Assembly (NCBI GenBank): GCA_020831845.1
Contig: JAFIFV010000055.1
Span: 1 to 34,695 of the forward strand
Direction of reading: 5' to 3'
From: Ectothiorhodospiraceae bacterium
GTDB lineage: Bacteria; Pseudomonadota; Gammaproteobacteria; Nitrococcales; Aquisalimonadaceae
Length of the DNA: 34,695 bases
Below are positions 1 through 6,612 of the stretch, piece by piece (position 1 is the first letter of the stretch; every line of letters begins with the position of its first letter). Under the pieces are notes generated by a model. The model ran no database searches. It saw only the letters and a list, made by a program, of their open reading frames with translations, and was not told where the DNA came from. The position numbers and the translations under genes are program-made.

Positions 1-2
1 CT

Positions 3-28
3 TGTCGGCCGGGTCCCTCCGGCCGACA
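3..28 (-). repeat. AGGGAC-loop hairpin repeat, copy 1 (inverted, variant stem)
   Basis: A perfect 10-bp stem (tgtcggccgg with ccggccgaca) encloses the loop gtccct. Read on the minus strand the loop is agggac, as in the copies at 205-230 and 7170-7195. The inner stem bases differ from those copies on both arms, so pairing is kept by compensatory change. Confidence 0.75.
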
Positions 29-147
29 GTCCGCAGACATGTCACCACCCCAGACCTGGTTTCTGTGGCCGCTGCACGGAGTGGTCCCGTTGCATGAACC
101 GCTGCGTGCTTCGATGCGGTGCGGGTGATTGCCACCGATCCGGCACC

Positions 148-170
148 GCCGGATAACGCAGAGTCACCAT
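148..170. repeat. Short dispersed repeat shared with 7359-7381
   Basis: This 23-base segment starts gccggataacgc and ends gagtcaccat. It matches the reverse complement of 7359-7381 at 21 of 23 positions. It lies near the hairpin repeat in both places, so both regions look like differently arranged copies of one composite intergenic element. Confidence 0.6.
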
Positions 171-187
171 ATCCAGGCCTCCGGCGG

Positions 188-234
188 GAGGTTTGCTTCC
201 GGACTGTCGGCGAGAGGGACCTCGCCGACAAGCC
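188..234 (+). repeat. 47-base direct repeat containing AGGGAC hairpin, copy 2
   Basis: The 47 bases are identical to 7153-7199, about 7 kb away. Inside, 205-230 forms a perfect 10-bp stem (tgtcggcgag with ctcgccgaca) around the loop agggac. No T-tract follows, so a REP-like repeat fits better than a simple intrinsic terminator. Confidence 0.8.
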
Positions 235-302
235 CCCAGGGATGGGTTCACGGCGTGTCCGCAGACAGGTCCCCGCCCCTGACCGGAACGAAGCCCTCGC
301 AA

Positions 303-333
303 GGTGCGCATCGCTGCGCTCTGAGCACCCTAC
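303..333 (+). repeat. 31-base dispersed repeat, copy 1
   Basis: It starts ggtgcgcatcgctgcg and ends gagcaccctac. It is identical base for base to 1732-1762 in the same orientation. Its ends can pair (ggtgc with gcacc). It sits just upstream of nrdB; the other copy sits just upstream of the crotonase gene. Confidence 0.75.
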
Positions 334-382
334 AACCGAGACCGATCAAGACTGGACCACGGACATAGGCTAGGAGATAACC

Positions 383-1486
383 ATGCTGGACTGGAACACC
401 GCCGAAGACAGGAACACAGAACAGGCCACCGCCGGCGCCACCGGGCTGGAGAATATCGAATTGGGCGCCCGCCGCGTGCAGGTGGATGACAAGAAGATCA
501 TCAACTGCCGGGCCGACCTCAACCAGCTCGTGCCGTTCAAGTACCGCTGGGCCTGGGAAAAATACCTGGCCGGCTCCGAGAACCACTGGATGCCCCAGGA
601 AATCCCCATGGGCCGCGATATCGAACTGTGGAAATCCCGCGACGGGCTGTCCGAGGACGAACGGACCATCGTCAAGCGGAACCTGGGCTTCTTCTCTACC
701 GCCGACTCGCTGGTGGCCAACAACCTCGTGCTGGCCGTCTACCGCCACATCACCAACCCCGAATGCCGCCAGTACCTGCTGCGCCAGGCCTTCGAGGAAG
801 CCGTGCACACCCATGCCTACCAGTACGTGATCGAATCGCTGAGCATGGATGAAGGCGAGGTGTTCAACATGTACCGGGAAGTGCCCTCGGTGGCCGCCAA
901 GGCCGAATGGGCCCTGCCCTACACCCAGAGCCTGGGCGACCCCAACTTCGTCACCGGCACGCCCGAAGACGATCAGCGCCTGCTGCGCGACCTGATCGCC
1001 TTCTACGTGGTATTCGAGGGCATCTTCTTCTATACCGGCTTCGCCCAAGTGCTGAGCCTGGGGCGGCGCAACAAGATGACCGGCACCGCCGAGCAGTTCC
1101 AGTACATCCTGCGCGACGAGTCCATGCACATGAACTTCGGCATCGACGTCATCAACCAGATCAAGCTGGAAAACCCGGAGCTGTGGACGCCCGCCTTCCA
1201 GCAGGAAATGCGGGACCTGGTGCTGGAGGGCATGGAGTTGGAGATCGCCTACGCCCGCGACACCATGCCCCGGGGTGTGCTCGGCATGAACGGGGACATG
1301 ATGGCCGAGTACCTGCATTTCATCGCCAACCGCCGCCTGGTCCAGATCGGCCTGCCAGAGGCCTTCCCCGGCGCCGAGAACCCGCTGCCCTGGATGAGCG
1401 AGATCATGGATCTGAAGAAGGAAAAGAACTTCTTCGAAACCCGGGTAACGGAGTACCGGACCGGTGGGGCGTTGAGCTGGGATTGA
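383..1486 (+). CDS. nrdB: Ribonucleoside-diphosphate reductase, beta (R2) subunit, class Ia-like
   Basis: R2 carries the diiron-tyrosyl radical cofactor that lets the alpha subunit (NrdA) reduce ribonucleotides to deoxyribonucleotides in the cytoplasm. The 367-residue length is normal. By alignment from memory, the metal ligands are D108, E139, H142, E212, E246 and H249, and the radical tyrosine is Y146 in HTHAYQY. Y358 near the C-terminus fits the radical-transfer tail that docks on NrdA. The motif [16 protein letters not shown] resembles the chlamydial-type R2 branch, but that branch has Phe at the radical position and this protein keeps Tyr. The ATG at 383 is preceded by taggag at 371-376. 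No nrdA is in the window; it is probably just upstream. The 382 bases before the gene are full of repeats, which could mean separate expression. Confidence 0.97.
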   Translation: MLDWNTAEDRNTEQATAGATGLENIELGARRVQVDDKKIINCRADLNQLVPFKYRWAWEKYLAGSENHWMPQEIPMGRDIELWKSRDGLSEDERTIVKRNLGFFSTADSLVANNLVLAVYRHITNPECRQYLLRQAFEEAVHTHAYQYVIESLSMDEGEVFNMYREVPSVAAKAEWALPYTQSLGDPNFVTGTPEDDQRLLRDLIAFYVVFEGIFFYTGFAQVLSLGRRNKMTGTAEQFQYILRDESMHMNFGIDVINQIKLENPELWTPAFQQEMRDLVLEGMELEIAYARDTMPRGVLGMNGDMMAEYLHFIANRRLVQIGLPEAFPGAENPLPWMSEIMDLKKEKNFFETRVTEYRTGGALSWD

Positions 1487-1589
1487 ACGAGGTCCGGCGC
1501 AGTCCAGCCTCGGGCTTCGATCCCGTCCATGGCGGGTTTGGTGGATATCGACTTCGCCACCATCCAGCCTGCGCCCGATCGGAACCCGT

Positions 1590-1669
1590 GTAGGGTGTGC
1601 AGGCCGCACGGCCTGGGCACCGGGCCAGGCCGGGGAGTGGTGCGCACCACGTTCTGGTGCGCACCCTAC
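1590..1669. repeat. GTAGGGTG...CACCCTAC bounded repeat with nested hairpins
   Basis: The outer arms gtagggtg (1590-1597) and caccctac (1662-1669) are inverted. Inside are a 6-bp stem (caggcc/ggcctg, 1600-1615) and a perfect 11-bp stem, ggtgcgcacca with tggtgcgcacc, around cgttc (1639-1665). Sequences of the gtagggtgcgcac type are common intergenic repeats in gammaproteobacteria. No coding function is apparent. Confidence 0.65.
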
Positions 1670-1731
1670 GTCCAAGATTGCTGAATTCTCCAGACCAGGC
1701 CGGCGGCCGGATCGAAACCCCAGGAGCGGAC

Positions 1732-1762
1732 GGTGCGCATCGCTGCGCTCTGAGCACCCTAC
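1732..1762 (+). repeat. 31-base dispersed repeat, copy 2
   Basis: It is identical to 303-333 in the same orientation. The segment ends in gagcaccctac, which resembles the terminal motif of the neighbouring 1590-1669 repeat. Confidence 0.75.
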
Positions 1763-1780
1763 GGTGGTGACGAAATCCGC

Positions 1781-1838
1781 TTGACAGAATAGTGACGACT
1801 GAGTCATGTTTTCGGGCACGAACCGAACCGTGACTCAG
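1781..1838 (+). promoter_or_regulatory. Candidate promoter and operator dyad before the acyl-CoA operon
   Basis: TTGACA at 1781-1786 matches the sigma-70 -35 consensus, but no good -10 follows at 16-18 bases, so an activator or another sigma factor would be needed. An inverted repeat (ctgagtcatg 1799-1808, cgtgactcag 1829-1838, 9 of 10 paired) contains two TGASTCA cores. Its second arm touches the ribosome site agga at 1836-1839. A regulator could bind here; its identity is unknown. Confidence 0.35.
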
Positions 1839-1846
1839 GAGCTCGC

Positions 1847-2611
1847 ATGCCCGCCCCGTTGGTGGAAACCCGTCTGGAAGGACAGATCGCCTGGGTGGTG
1901 CTGAACCGCCCTGACCGCCATAACGCGCTGATCCCGGAGTTGCTGCAGGAACTGCTGGCAGCACTCCATCGGCTGGAATACCAACAGCCCCGTGCACTGA
2001 TCCTGGCCGCCGAGGGCCGTTCCTTTTCCAGCGGCGGCGATGTCGGCGGCTTCTACGCCTGCCCCCGCAACGAGCGGCGGGAGTATTCCCGGCGCGTAGT
2101 GGGACTGCTCAACGACTCCATCCTGCAGCTACTACGACTGCCCTTCCCCACCATCGCCGCCGTGCACGGCATGGTCACCGGCGGCTCCATCGGCCTGGTG
2201 CTGAGCTGCGACCTGGTGGTGGCCGGGCCGAAAGCGCATTTCGCGCCCTGGTACGTGAACGTGGGATTCAGCCCGGATGGCGGCTGGACCGCACTGCTGC
2301 CGGAACGGATCGGACGCGGCCGGGCGCTGGAGATCCAGCTGCTGAATGGCACCATCGGCGCCCAGCAGGCGTTGGACTGGGGCCTGATCAGCCGACTCGC
2401 CGAACAGGGAAAAGAACGGGAACTGGCCTCGGCACTGGCGGCCGAGATCAGTGGCAAGCAGATCGGCAGCGTGCATCGCACGCTGCAACTGACCCGGCCG
2501 GATCACGATCGCGTGGCCTCGGGACTGGATGCGGAACTGCGAAACTTCCTGGACCAGATCGACACCGAGGAAGCCGACCGCGGCATGGCCGCGTTCCTCG
2601 GCAAGGCGTAG
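1847..2611 (+). CDS. Enoyl-CoA hydratase/isomerase (crotonase) family protein
   Basis: This 254-residue crotonase-fold enzyme acts on acyl-CoA thioesters in the cytoplasm. The oxyanion-hole segments are visible as SFSSGGDV (59-66) and HGMVTGGS (107-114). Aligned by eye to rat enoyl-CoA hydratase, the two catalytic glutamates are absent: the E144 position is G116 and the E164 position is Y136. Instead D144 in the motif FSPDGGWT lies where PaaG-type isomerases carry a catalytic Asp. Isomerase (or another crotonase reaction) is therefore more likely than simple hydration; the substrate cannot be told. The ATG at 1847 has agga at 1836-1839. The gene heads a co-directional set with an acyl-CoA ligase 23 bases downstream and two MaoC-like proteins, which points to breakdown or remodelling of an activated acid. 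Confidence 0.9.
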   Translation: MPAPLVETRLEGQIAWVVLNRPDRHNALIPELLQELLAALHRLEYQQPRALILAAEGRSFSSGGDVGGFYACPRNERREYSRRVVGLLNDSILQLLRLPFPTIAAVHGMVTGGSIGLVLSCDLVVAGPKAHFAPWYVNVGFSPDGGWTALLPERIGRGRALEIQLLNGTIGAQQALDWGLISRLAEQGKERELASALAAEISGKQIGSVHRTLQLTRPDHDRVASGLDAELRNFLDQIDTEEADRGMAAFLGKA

Positions 2612-2634
2612 AACAGACATCGGGAGGAGCAAAG

Positions 2635-4149
2635 ATGCAGATGTTCGATCTGCTGGCGCATCGGGCACGGGTCACGCCGGAAAAACCGGCCGTGGAGGAC
2701 CTGGCCGACGGCACGCGCTACACCTATGCGCAACTCAACGAACGAGCCGCCCGCCTCGCGGCCGCCGCCCGCCAGCATTGGGGGCTGGAGGAAGGCGACC
2801 GTCTGGCCTACCTGGGCCAGAACCGCGCCGAGTTCTTTGCGATGCTGTTCGGCTGCGCCAAGGCTGGGCTGATCCTGGTGCCACTGAACTGGCGCCTGGC
2901 GGTGGCCGAGCTGACCGGCCTGATCGAGGATTGCGAGCCCCGTGCGCTGATTTTCGCGGAGGAGTTCAGCGACGCCGCTGGCGAGCTTGCCCACAATTTC
3001 CCCGGCCTGCAGTTGGTGTCCCTGGATACGGGCACGGATACCGCGCGGGACTACCGGGCGGATCTGGCGTCGGTCACGCCTGACCTGGCCCCCCACCCGG
3101 ACCGGGACCCCGACAGCACCTGGTACCTGCTCTACACCTCCGGCACCACCGGCCGGCCCAAGGGCGTGATCCAGACATTCCGCATGATGCTGGCAAACTA
3201 CATGAATATCGGCCTGCCAGTGGAATTGCGCCAGGACGACGTGTTCCTGAACGTGCTTCCCATGTTTCATACCGGCGGCATCAACCTGTACTGCACCGCC
3301 GTGCTGCTGGTGGGTGGCTCGGTGCTGGTGTTGCGCAGCTTCGATCCGGCCCAGGCCCTACGCGAACTGGAACAACGCTGCACCGTCTTCTTCGGTGTGC
3401 CGGCGGTGTACCAGATGCTGCTGGACCATCCGGGGTTCGATGCCGACAAGCTCAAGGGCGTCCGTTCCTGGGGCTGTGGCGGCGCCGCCCTGCCGCTGCC
3501 AGTCGCGGAAAAGTACCTGGACGCCGGCATCCCCATCCGCACCGGCTTCGGCATGACCGAAACCGGCCCCACGGTCTTCCTCACCGATCTGGAGCACGTG
3601 GTGGAGAAGGCCGGCTCGGTAGGCCGGCCGCAGTTGCTTGCAGAGGTGCGTATCGTCGACATCCAAGGGCGCGACCTGCCCGTCGGTGAGGCCGGCGAAC
3701 TGCTGATCCGCGGCCCGGGCATCACTCCTGGCTACTGGAAGCGGCCGGACGCCACGCGCGAGGCCATCGAAGCGGAGGGTTGGCTGCACAGCGGCGATGT
3801 CGCCCGCTGCGACGAGGACGGCTACTACTTCATCGTCGACCGCTGGAAGGACATGTACATCTCCGGCGGCGAGAACGTCTACCCGGCGGAAGTGGAACAG
3901 GTGCTGCAGCGGCATCCGGCCGTGGCCGAAGTGGCCGTGGTCGGTGTCCAGGACGAGCGCTGGGGCGAAGTCGGCAAGGCATTCCTGGTTGCCTCGGCAA
4001 ACGTGCAACGACCGGATGACGCGGAACTCAAGCGCTACTGCCGCGAGAAGCTGGCGGGGTACAAGGTGCCCGTGCACTTCCAATGGGTGGGCGCGCTGCC
4101 GCGCAACGCCCTGGGCAAGATCCAGAAGGGAGAACTGCGCAATGGCTGA
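2635..4149 (+). CDS. AMP-dependent acyl-CoA synthetase/ligase
   Basis: The enzyme activates a carboxylic acid with ATP to an acyl-adenylate and then forms the CoA thioester. The 504-residue protein shows the standard ANL-family order: phosphate-binding motif YTSGTTGRPKG (about 167-177), the FGMTE adenine motif (305-309), the hinge region WLHSGD (383-388) with the ribose-binding Asp, the VDRWKDMYISGGENVYP core (401-417) and the catalytic lysine K495 in NALGKIQK. The size and motifs match the medium/long-chain or aryl acyl-CoA ligase group; the acid is not predictable. The ATG is preceded by gggaggag. Its stop overlaps the start of the next gene by 8 bases, so the two are translationally coupled. 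The upstream crotonase and downstream MaoC genes imply that its product feeds their reactions. Confidence 0.95.
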   Translation: MQMFDLLAHRARVTPEKPAVEDLADGTRYTYAQLNERAARLAAAARQHWGLEEGDRLAYLGQNRAEFFAMLFGCAKAGLILVPLNWRLAVAELTGLIEDCEPRALIFAEEFSDAAGELAHNFPGLQLVSLDTGTDTARDYRADLASVTPDLAPHPDRDPDSTWYLLYTSGTTGRPKGVIQTFRMMLANYMNIGLPVELRQDDVFLNVLPMFHTGGINLYCTAVLLVGGSVLVLRSFDPAQALRELEQRCTVFFGVPAVYQMLLDHPGFDADKLKGVRSWGCGGAALPLPVAEKYLDAGIPIRTGFGMTETGPTVFLTDLEHVVEKAGSVGRPQLLAEVRIVDIQGRDLPVGEAGELLIRGPGITPGYWKRPDATREAIEAEGWLHSGDVARCDEDGYYFIVDRWKDMYISGGENVYPAEVEQVLQRHPAVAEVAVVGVQDERWGEVGKAFLVASANVQRPDDAELKRYCREKLAGYKVPVHFQWVGALPRNALGKIQKGELRNG

Positions 4150-4528
4150 GCGCATCGAGGAACAACGGGCGTTTACGCAGGCGGAGTTCGACGCCTTCGC
4201 CGAACTCTCCGGCGACCACAACCCCATACACGTGGATCCTGCGTTCGCTGCCAGCACCGCATTCGGCGCCACGGTGGCCCACGGCATGATGCTGTTCAGT
4301 GCCATCCGCGGCCTGATCGCCCGGCAGTACCCCGCCGCCCGGATGCTCAGCCAGGAGTTGATGTTCGAGGCCCCCACCTACGCCGACGAAACCGTCACAC
4401 TGGTGCTGGAGCCACTGGGGGCCGTCGACGGCGGCGAACTGCGCCTGGCCACCCGCGTCATCAAGCCGGACCAGCGCCTCGGCCTGAGCGGGGAATGCGT
4501 GATCCAATTACCGGAGCAGACCGCATGA
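4142..4528 (+). CDS. MaoC-like (R)-specific enoyl-CoA hydratase, single hot-dog domain
   Basis: A 128-residue hot-dog protein of the MaoC/PhaJ type. The hydratase signature SGDHNPIHVD (23-32) gives the catalytic dyad D25 and H30, and FGATVAHGMM (41-50) is the usual second half of the substrate tunnel motif. This family adds water to trans-2-enoyl-CoA to give (R)-3-hydroxyacyl-CoA, the stereoisomer used for PHA synthesis, and a phasin gene lies 7.5 kb away. The ATG at 4142 lies inside the end of the ligase gene. The gene's stop forms ATGA with the next start, so three consecutive genes are coupled. Whether this protein works alone as a homodimer or with its neighbour is open. Confidence 0.9.
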   Translation: MAERIEEQRAFTQAEFDAFAELSGDHNPIHVDPAFAASTAFGATVAHGMMLFSAIRGLIARQYPAARMLSQELMFEAPTYADETVTLVLEPLGAVDGGELRLATRVIKPDQRLGLSGECVIQLPEQTA

Positions 4529-4905
4529 ACCAGAACAGCACTCGCTTCTCGCTACTCTCCGTGGGTGACAGCGCCAGTATCGGTCGCCGCTACCGCGCCG
4601 CCGAACTGGTGCAATGGGCCGCTATCGCCGGAGCCCCGGAGCCGGACGGCCATGTGCCGGAGCCGCTGATCGCCGCGCTGTTCTCGAACCTGCTGGGCGA
4701 ACAGGTCCCCGGCCACGGCACCAACTACCTGAAGCAACAGATGCGCTTTCACGACCAGGGTCAGGTGGGCGAGGAACTCACCGCCACGGTGACCATCAGC
4801 CGGCTGCGACCGGACAAGTCGCTGGTAAACCTCGAGACACGCTGCACCGGCGAGGACGGCCGCCTTGTCTGCAGCGGCGAGGCACTGGTGCTTTTCAAGC
4901 ACTGA
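4525..4905 (+). CDS. Second MaoC-like hot-dog protein lacking the catalytic motif
   Basis: A 126-residue protein in the hot-dog size range. The second-half signature GTNYLKQQMRFHDQGQVGEE (65-84) fits MaoC proteins (the tunnel-lining strand, then 'vG' before the next strand). The first-half motif GDxNPxH is replaced by AIAGAPEPDGHVPEP (33-47), so no Asp/His dyad is visible. The start is taken at 4525, because its ATG overlaps the stop of the preceding gene (ATGA) and the upstream ATG at 4495 has no support. The arrangement resembles two-subunit dehydratases in which one partner supplies catalysis and the other shapes the acyl pocket. That reading is inference from gene order and motif loss. 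A thioesterase-like role is the alternative. Confidence 0.8.
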   Translation: MNQNSTRFSLLSVGDSASIGRRYRAAELVQWAAIAGAPEPDGHVPEPLIAALFSNLLGEQVPGHGTNYLKQQMRFHDQGQVGEELTATVTISRLRPDKSLVNLETRCTGEDGRLVCSGEALVLFKH

Positions 4906-4975
4906 GCAATCACGGGGTCGCTGCATCCGGCATGCTGTTCCATACTGGTTGCACCAGACTGGAGCGACGAGTGCC

Positions 4976-5818
4976 ATGAATGAATCAGTGATGCCCGCCC
5001 GCACGCAACACCTGGTCGACGACATCCACGTCCGCCGGGTACTTCCGCGCCACCACTGCAGAATGGTCGGCCCCTTCGTTTTCCTGGATCACCTGTCGCC
5101 GGATGACATGCCGCCGGACCAGGAACTCTACGTTCCGCCGCACGCGCACGCAGGCCTGGAAACGGTCACGTACCTGCTGTCCGGCGCGCTGCTGCACCGG
5201 GACAGCCTGGGCACCCGGCAGGAGATACGACCCGGCGACGTGAACTGGATGACCGCCGGACGCGGTATCGCGCACATCGAGGACGGCCGCTCCTCCGCCG
5301 TGGAGAGTAACCAGCCCTTGCATCTTGCCCAGGTCTGGGTGGCGCTGCCCGCGGACAAGCGGGATATCGCCCCCGCCTTCGTCCACCATCCCGCGCAGTC
5401 CCTGCCGGAATGGGAAGACGGCGGCGCGCACATACGCCTGCTGGCGGGGCAGCTATCGGGCCAGCGCTCACCGGTGCTGACGCACTCGCCACTGGCCTAT
5501 GTCGACCTGGACATGGCCGCGGGCGCCAGCCTGTCCCTGGACGTCTCGCCAGCATTCGAACTGGCGATCTACGTGATCGAGGGCGAACTGACCGCCGCCG
5601 GTGTGGACGGGGCGGCGGAGCCCTGCGAACTGATGCGACTGCCACAGGAGGACTATGTGCGCCTGCAGACCGGCGTCCCCACACGGGCGTTGCTGCTGGG
5701 CGGCGAGCCGCTGGATCCGAGGCCGGTGGTGCGGGACAACTGCGCGTTGGACAGCCTGGACGCCATCAAGGCATTCCAGGCAGATTACAAGGCAGGAAAG
5801 TTCGGGCGTATCGCTTAA
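4976..5818 (+). CDS. Pirin family protein
   Basis: A bicupin protein of 280 residues. The N-terminal cupin has the pirin metal site: H56 and H58 in PPHAHAGLET (54-63) and H100 and E102 in GRGIAHIE (95-102). Bacterial pirins bind iron, and some oxidise quercetin; the cellular role is usually unknown. The start at 4976 is preferred over an in-frame upstream ATG at 4865, which would lie inside the previous gene. The gene is 70 bases downstream of the hot-dog pair, so co-transcription is possible but not forced. Its TAA stop (5816-5818) directly precedes a repeat terminus like that of the MITE at 17972. Confidence 0.92.
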   Translation: MNESVMPARTQHLVDDIHVRRVLPRHHCRMVGPFVFLDHLSPDDMPPDQELYVPPHAHAGLETVTYLLSGALLHRDSLGTRQEIRPGDVNWMTAGRGIAHIEDGRSSAVESNQPLHLAQVWVALPADKRDIAPAFVHHPAQSLPEWEDGGAHIRLLAGQLSGQRSPVLTHSPLAYVDLDMAAGASLSLDVSPAFELAIYVIEGELTAAGVDGAAEPCELMRLPQEDYVRLQTGVPTRALLLGGEPLDPRPVVRDNCALDSLDAIKAFQADYKAGKFGRIA

Positions 5819-5841
5819 GGAAGCGCTGAAGTATTCACGTT
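5819..5841 (+). repeat. Solo terminus of the IS5-like MITE family
   Basis: The 23 bases beginning ggaagcgctgaagtattcac are identical to the left end of the MITE at 17972. They follow TTAA (5815-5818), which fits the YTAR target preference of IS5-group elements. No matching inverted end is found downstream before pdeM, so this looks like an end-only remnant between two convergent genes. Confidence 0.7.
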
Positions 5842-5858
5842 TCCCTGGAAAGCACGGA

Positions 5859-6521
5859 TCAGCTCCCGCGTTCGCTCCATCCAAGATCCACCACGTCCCG
5901 CTCCCCCATCGCGTACACGCGGTCGCCGGGCCCCGGGGTGATCGCATGTCCGCCGGTGAAACGGCCGAACGCGGGCAGCACGGTGCAGCCAGGCCGCACC
6001 CAGCAAACCGGCAGCCGCAGGCTATCGCCGCCGCCCCGGAGTCGCATGACCGGGTGGAGATGCCCACCGATCACATGCACGCCACTGCCCTCCCAGGGCT
6101 CATGGTCGAACAGGAACGGCCCCTCCCGCAGCGGCTCCGGAAACCAGTCCAGCCCCCAGTCCTCACAGGGACCTCCGGCATGGCGATCATGATTGCCAGC
6201 GACCACCTGCACCGCCAGCGAGGCGTGCCCGGTGCGCCACGCGGCAAAGGATTGCAGCCACGGTTCGCCGGGCTCCGGCCTGGCATGGAAGAAATCTCCC
6301 AGAATCACCAGGCGCTCAGCCCCGGTCGCGCCCAGCAGCACCGTCAGGCGTCGCAGATCCGCCTCCGTGACGCCCGCCGGCAGCGGGATGCCGCGACGCC
6401 GGAACACACCGGCCTTGCCGAAATGCGGATCGGCGATCAGCAGGGTCCACCGCGCCGGCCAGTACATGGCGCGGTCGGGACAGAGCTGCATGACCTCTCC
6501 GTCAATATCAATCGAAAGCAT
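5859..6521 (-). CDS. pdeM: Ligase-associated DNA damage response metallophosphoesterase (PdeM-type)
   Basis: A 220-residue calcineurin-like phosphoesterase. The metal ligands form the family pattern: D31 and H33 (ADPHFGK), D76 (LGDFFH), N110 and H111 (GNHD), H154 and H156 (GGHLHP). It belongs to the small MPE group encoded with an ATP-dependent ligase, an Lhr helicase and a beta-CASP exonuclease, whose members act on phosphodiesters. The expected ligase and exonuclease partners are at 9226-11831, and the helicase remnant is at 7393-8560. Normally this gene sits directly after the helicase; here 0.9 kb of repeat and an unrelated gene intervene. The ATG at 6521 gives a normal length. Confidence 0.93.
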   Translation of the reverse strand: MLSIDIDGEVMQLCPDRAMYWPARWTLLIADPHFGKAGVFRRRGIPLPAGVTEADLRRLTVLLGATGAERLVILGDFFHARPEPGEPWLQSFAAWRTGHASLAVQVVAGNHDRHAGGPCEDWGLDWFPEPLREGPFLFDHEPWEGSGVHVIGGHLHPVMRLRGGGDSLRLPVCWVRPGCTVLPAFGRFTGGHAITPGPGDRVYAMGERDVVDLGWSERGS

Positions 6522-6612
6522 GCTGTCGCCTTCCTCGTCCGAGACCGGTTCAGCCTGCGTTCAGGCAGGTCTTTGCACACTGGCGGCACCTGATAACAGA
6601 AGGAGTGCCGTC

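Larger units (their letters stand above)
1..382. other. Repeat-filled intergenic region upstream of nrdB
   Basis: No convincing gene is seen here. The stretch holds two hairpin-repeat copies in opposite orientation (3-28 and 205-230), a 47-base segment (188-234) found identically at 7153-7199, an 18-base segment (244-261) found at 7312-7329, a 23-base segment (148-170) matching the reverse of 7359-7381 at 21 of 23 positions, and a 31-base repeat (303-333) found at 1732-1762. Short open frames crossing it are not supported. If nrdA lies just upstream, as is usual, this region separates nrdA from nrdB. Confidence 0.75.
1487..1846. other. Intergenic region with repeats and candidate promoter of the acyl-CoA operon
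   Basis: This 360-base gap has no supported gene. It contains an 80-base segment bounded by gtagggtg and caccctac (1590-1669), a second copy of a 31-base repeat (1732-1762), a perfect -35-like TTGACA at 1781-1786, and a dyad at 1799-1808 and 1829-1838 next to the crotonase start. Confidence 0.7.

Noticed and set aside
3..28. Hairpin as an intrinsic terminator of an upstream nrdA
   Set aside because: There is no T-run on either strand, and the same hairpin family occurs elsewhere, so a dispersed repeat is the simpler reading.
248..1819. Long open frame (523 codons) opposite nrdB
   Set aside because: It is antisense to a clear nrdB, lacks family resemblance and has the low-complexity His/Gly/Val-rich look of GC-rich shadows.
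4865..4975. Upstream extension of the pirin gene
   Set aside because: It would overlap the hot-dog gene, and the added residues lie before the conserved pirin N-terminus. The ATG at 4976 fits the family.
6193..6612. N-terminal extension of the glycine-zipper protein
   Set aside because: It is antisense to pdeM and hides the signal peptide that starts at 6613.
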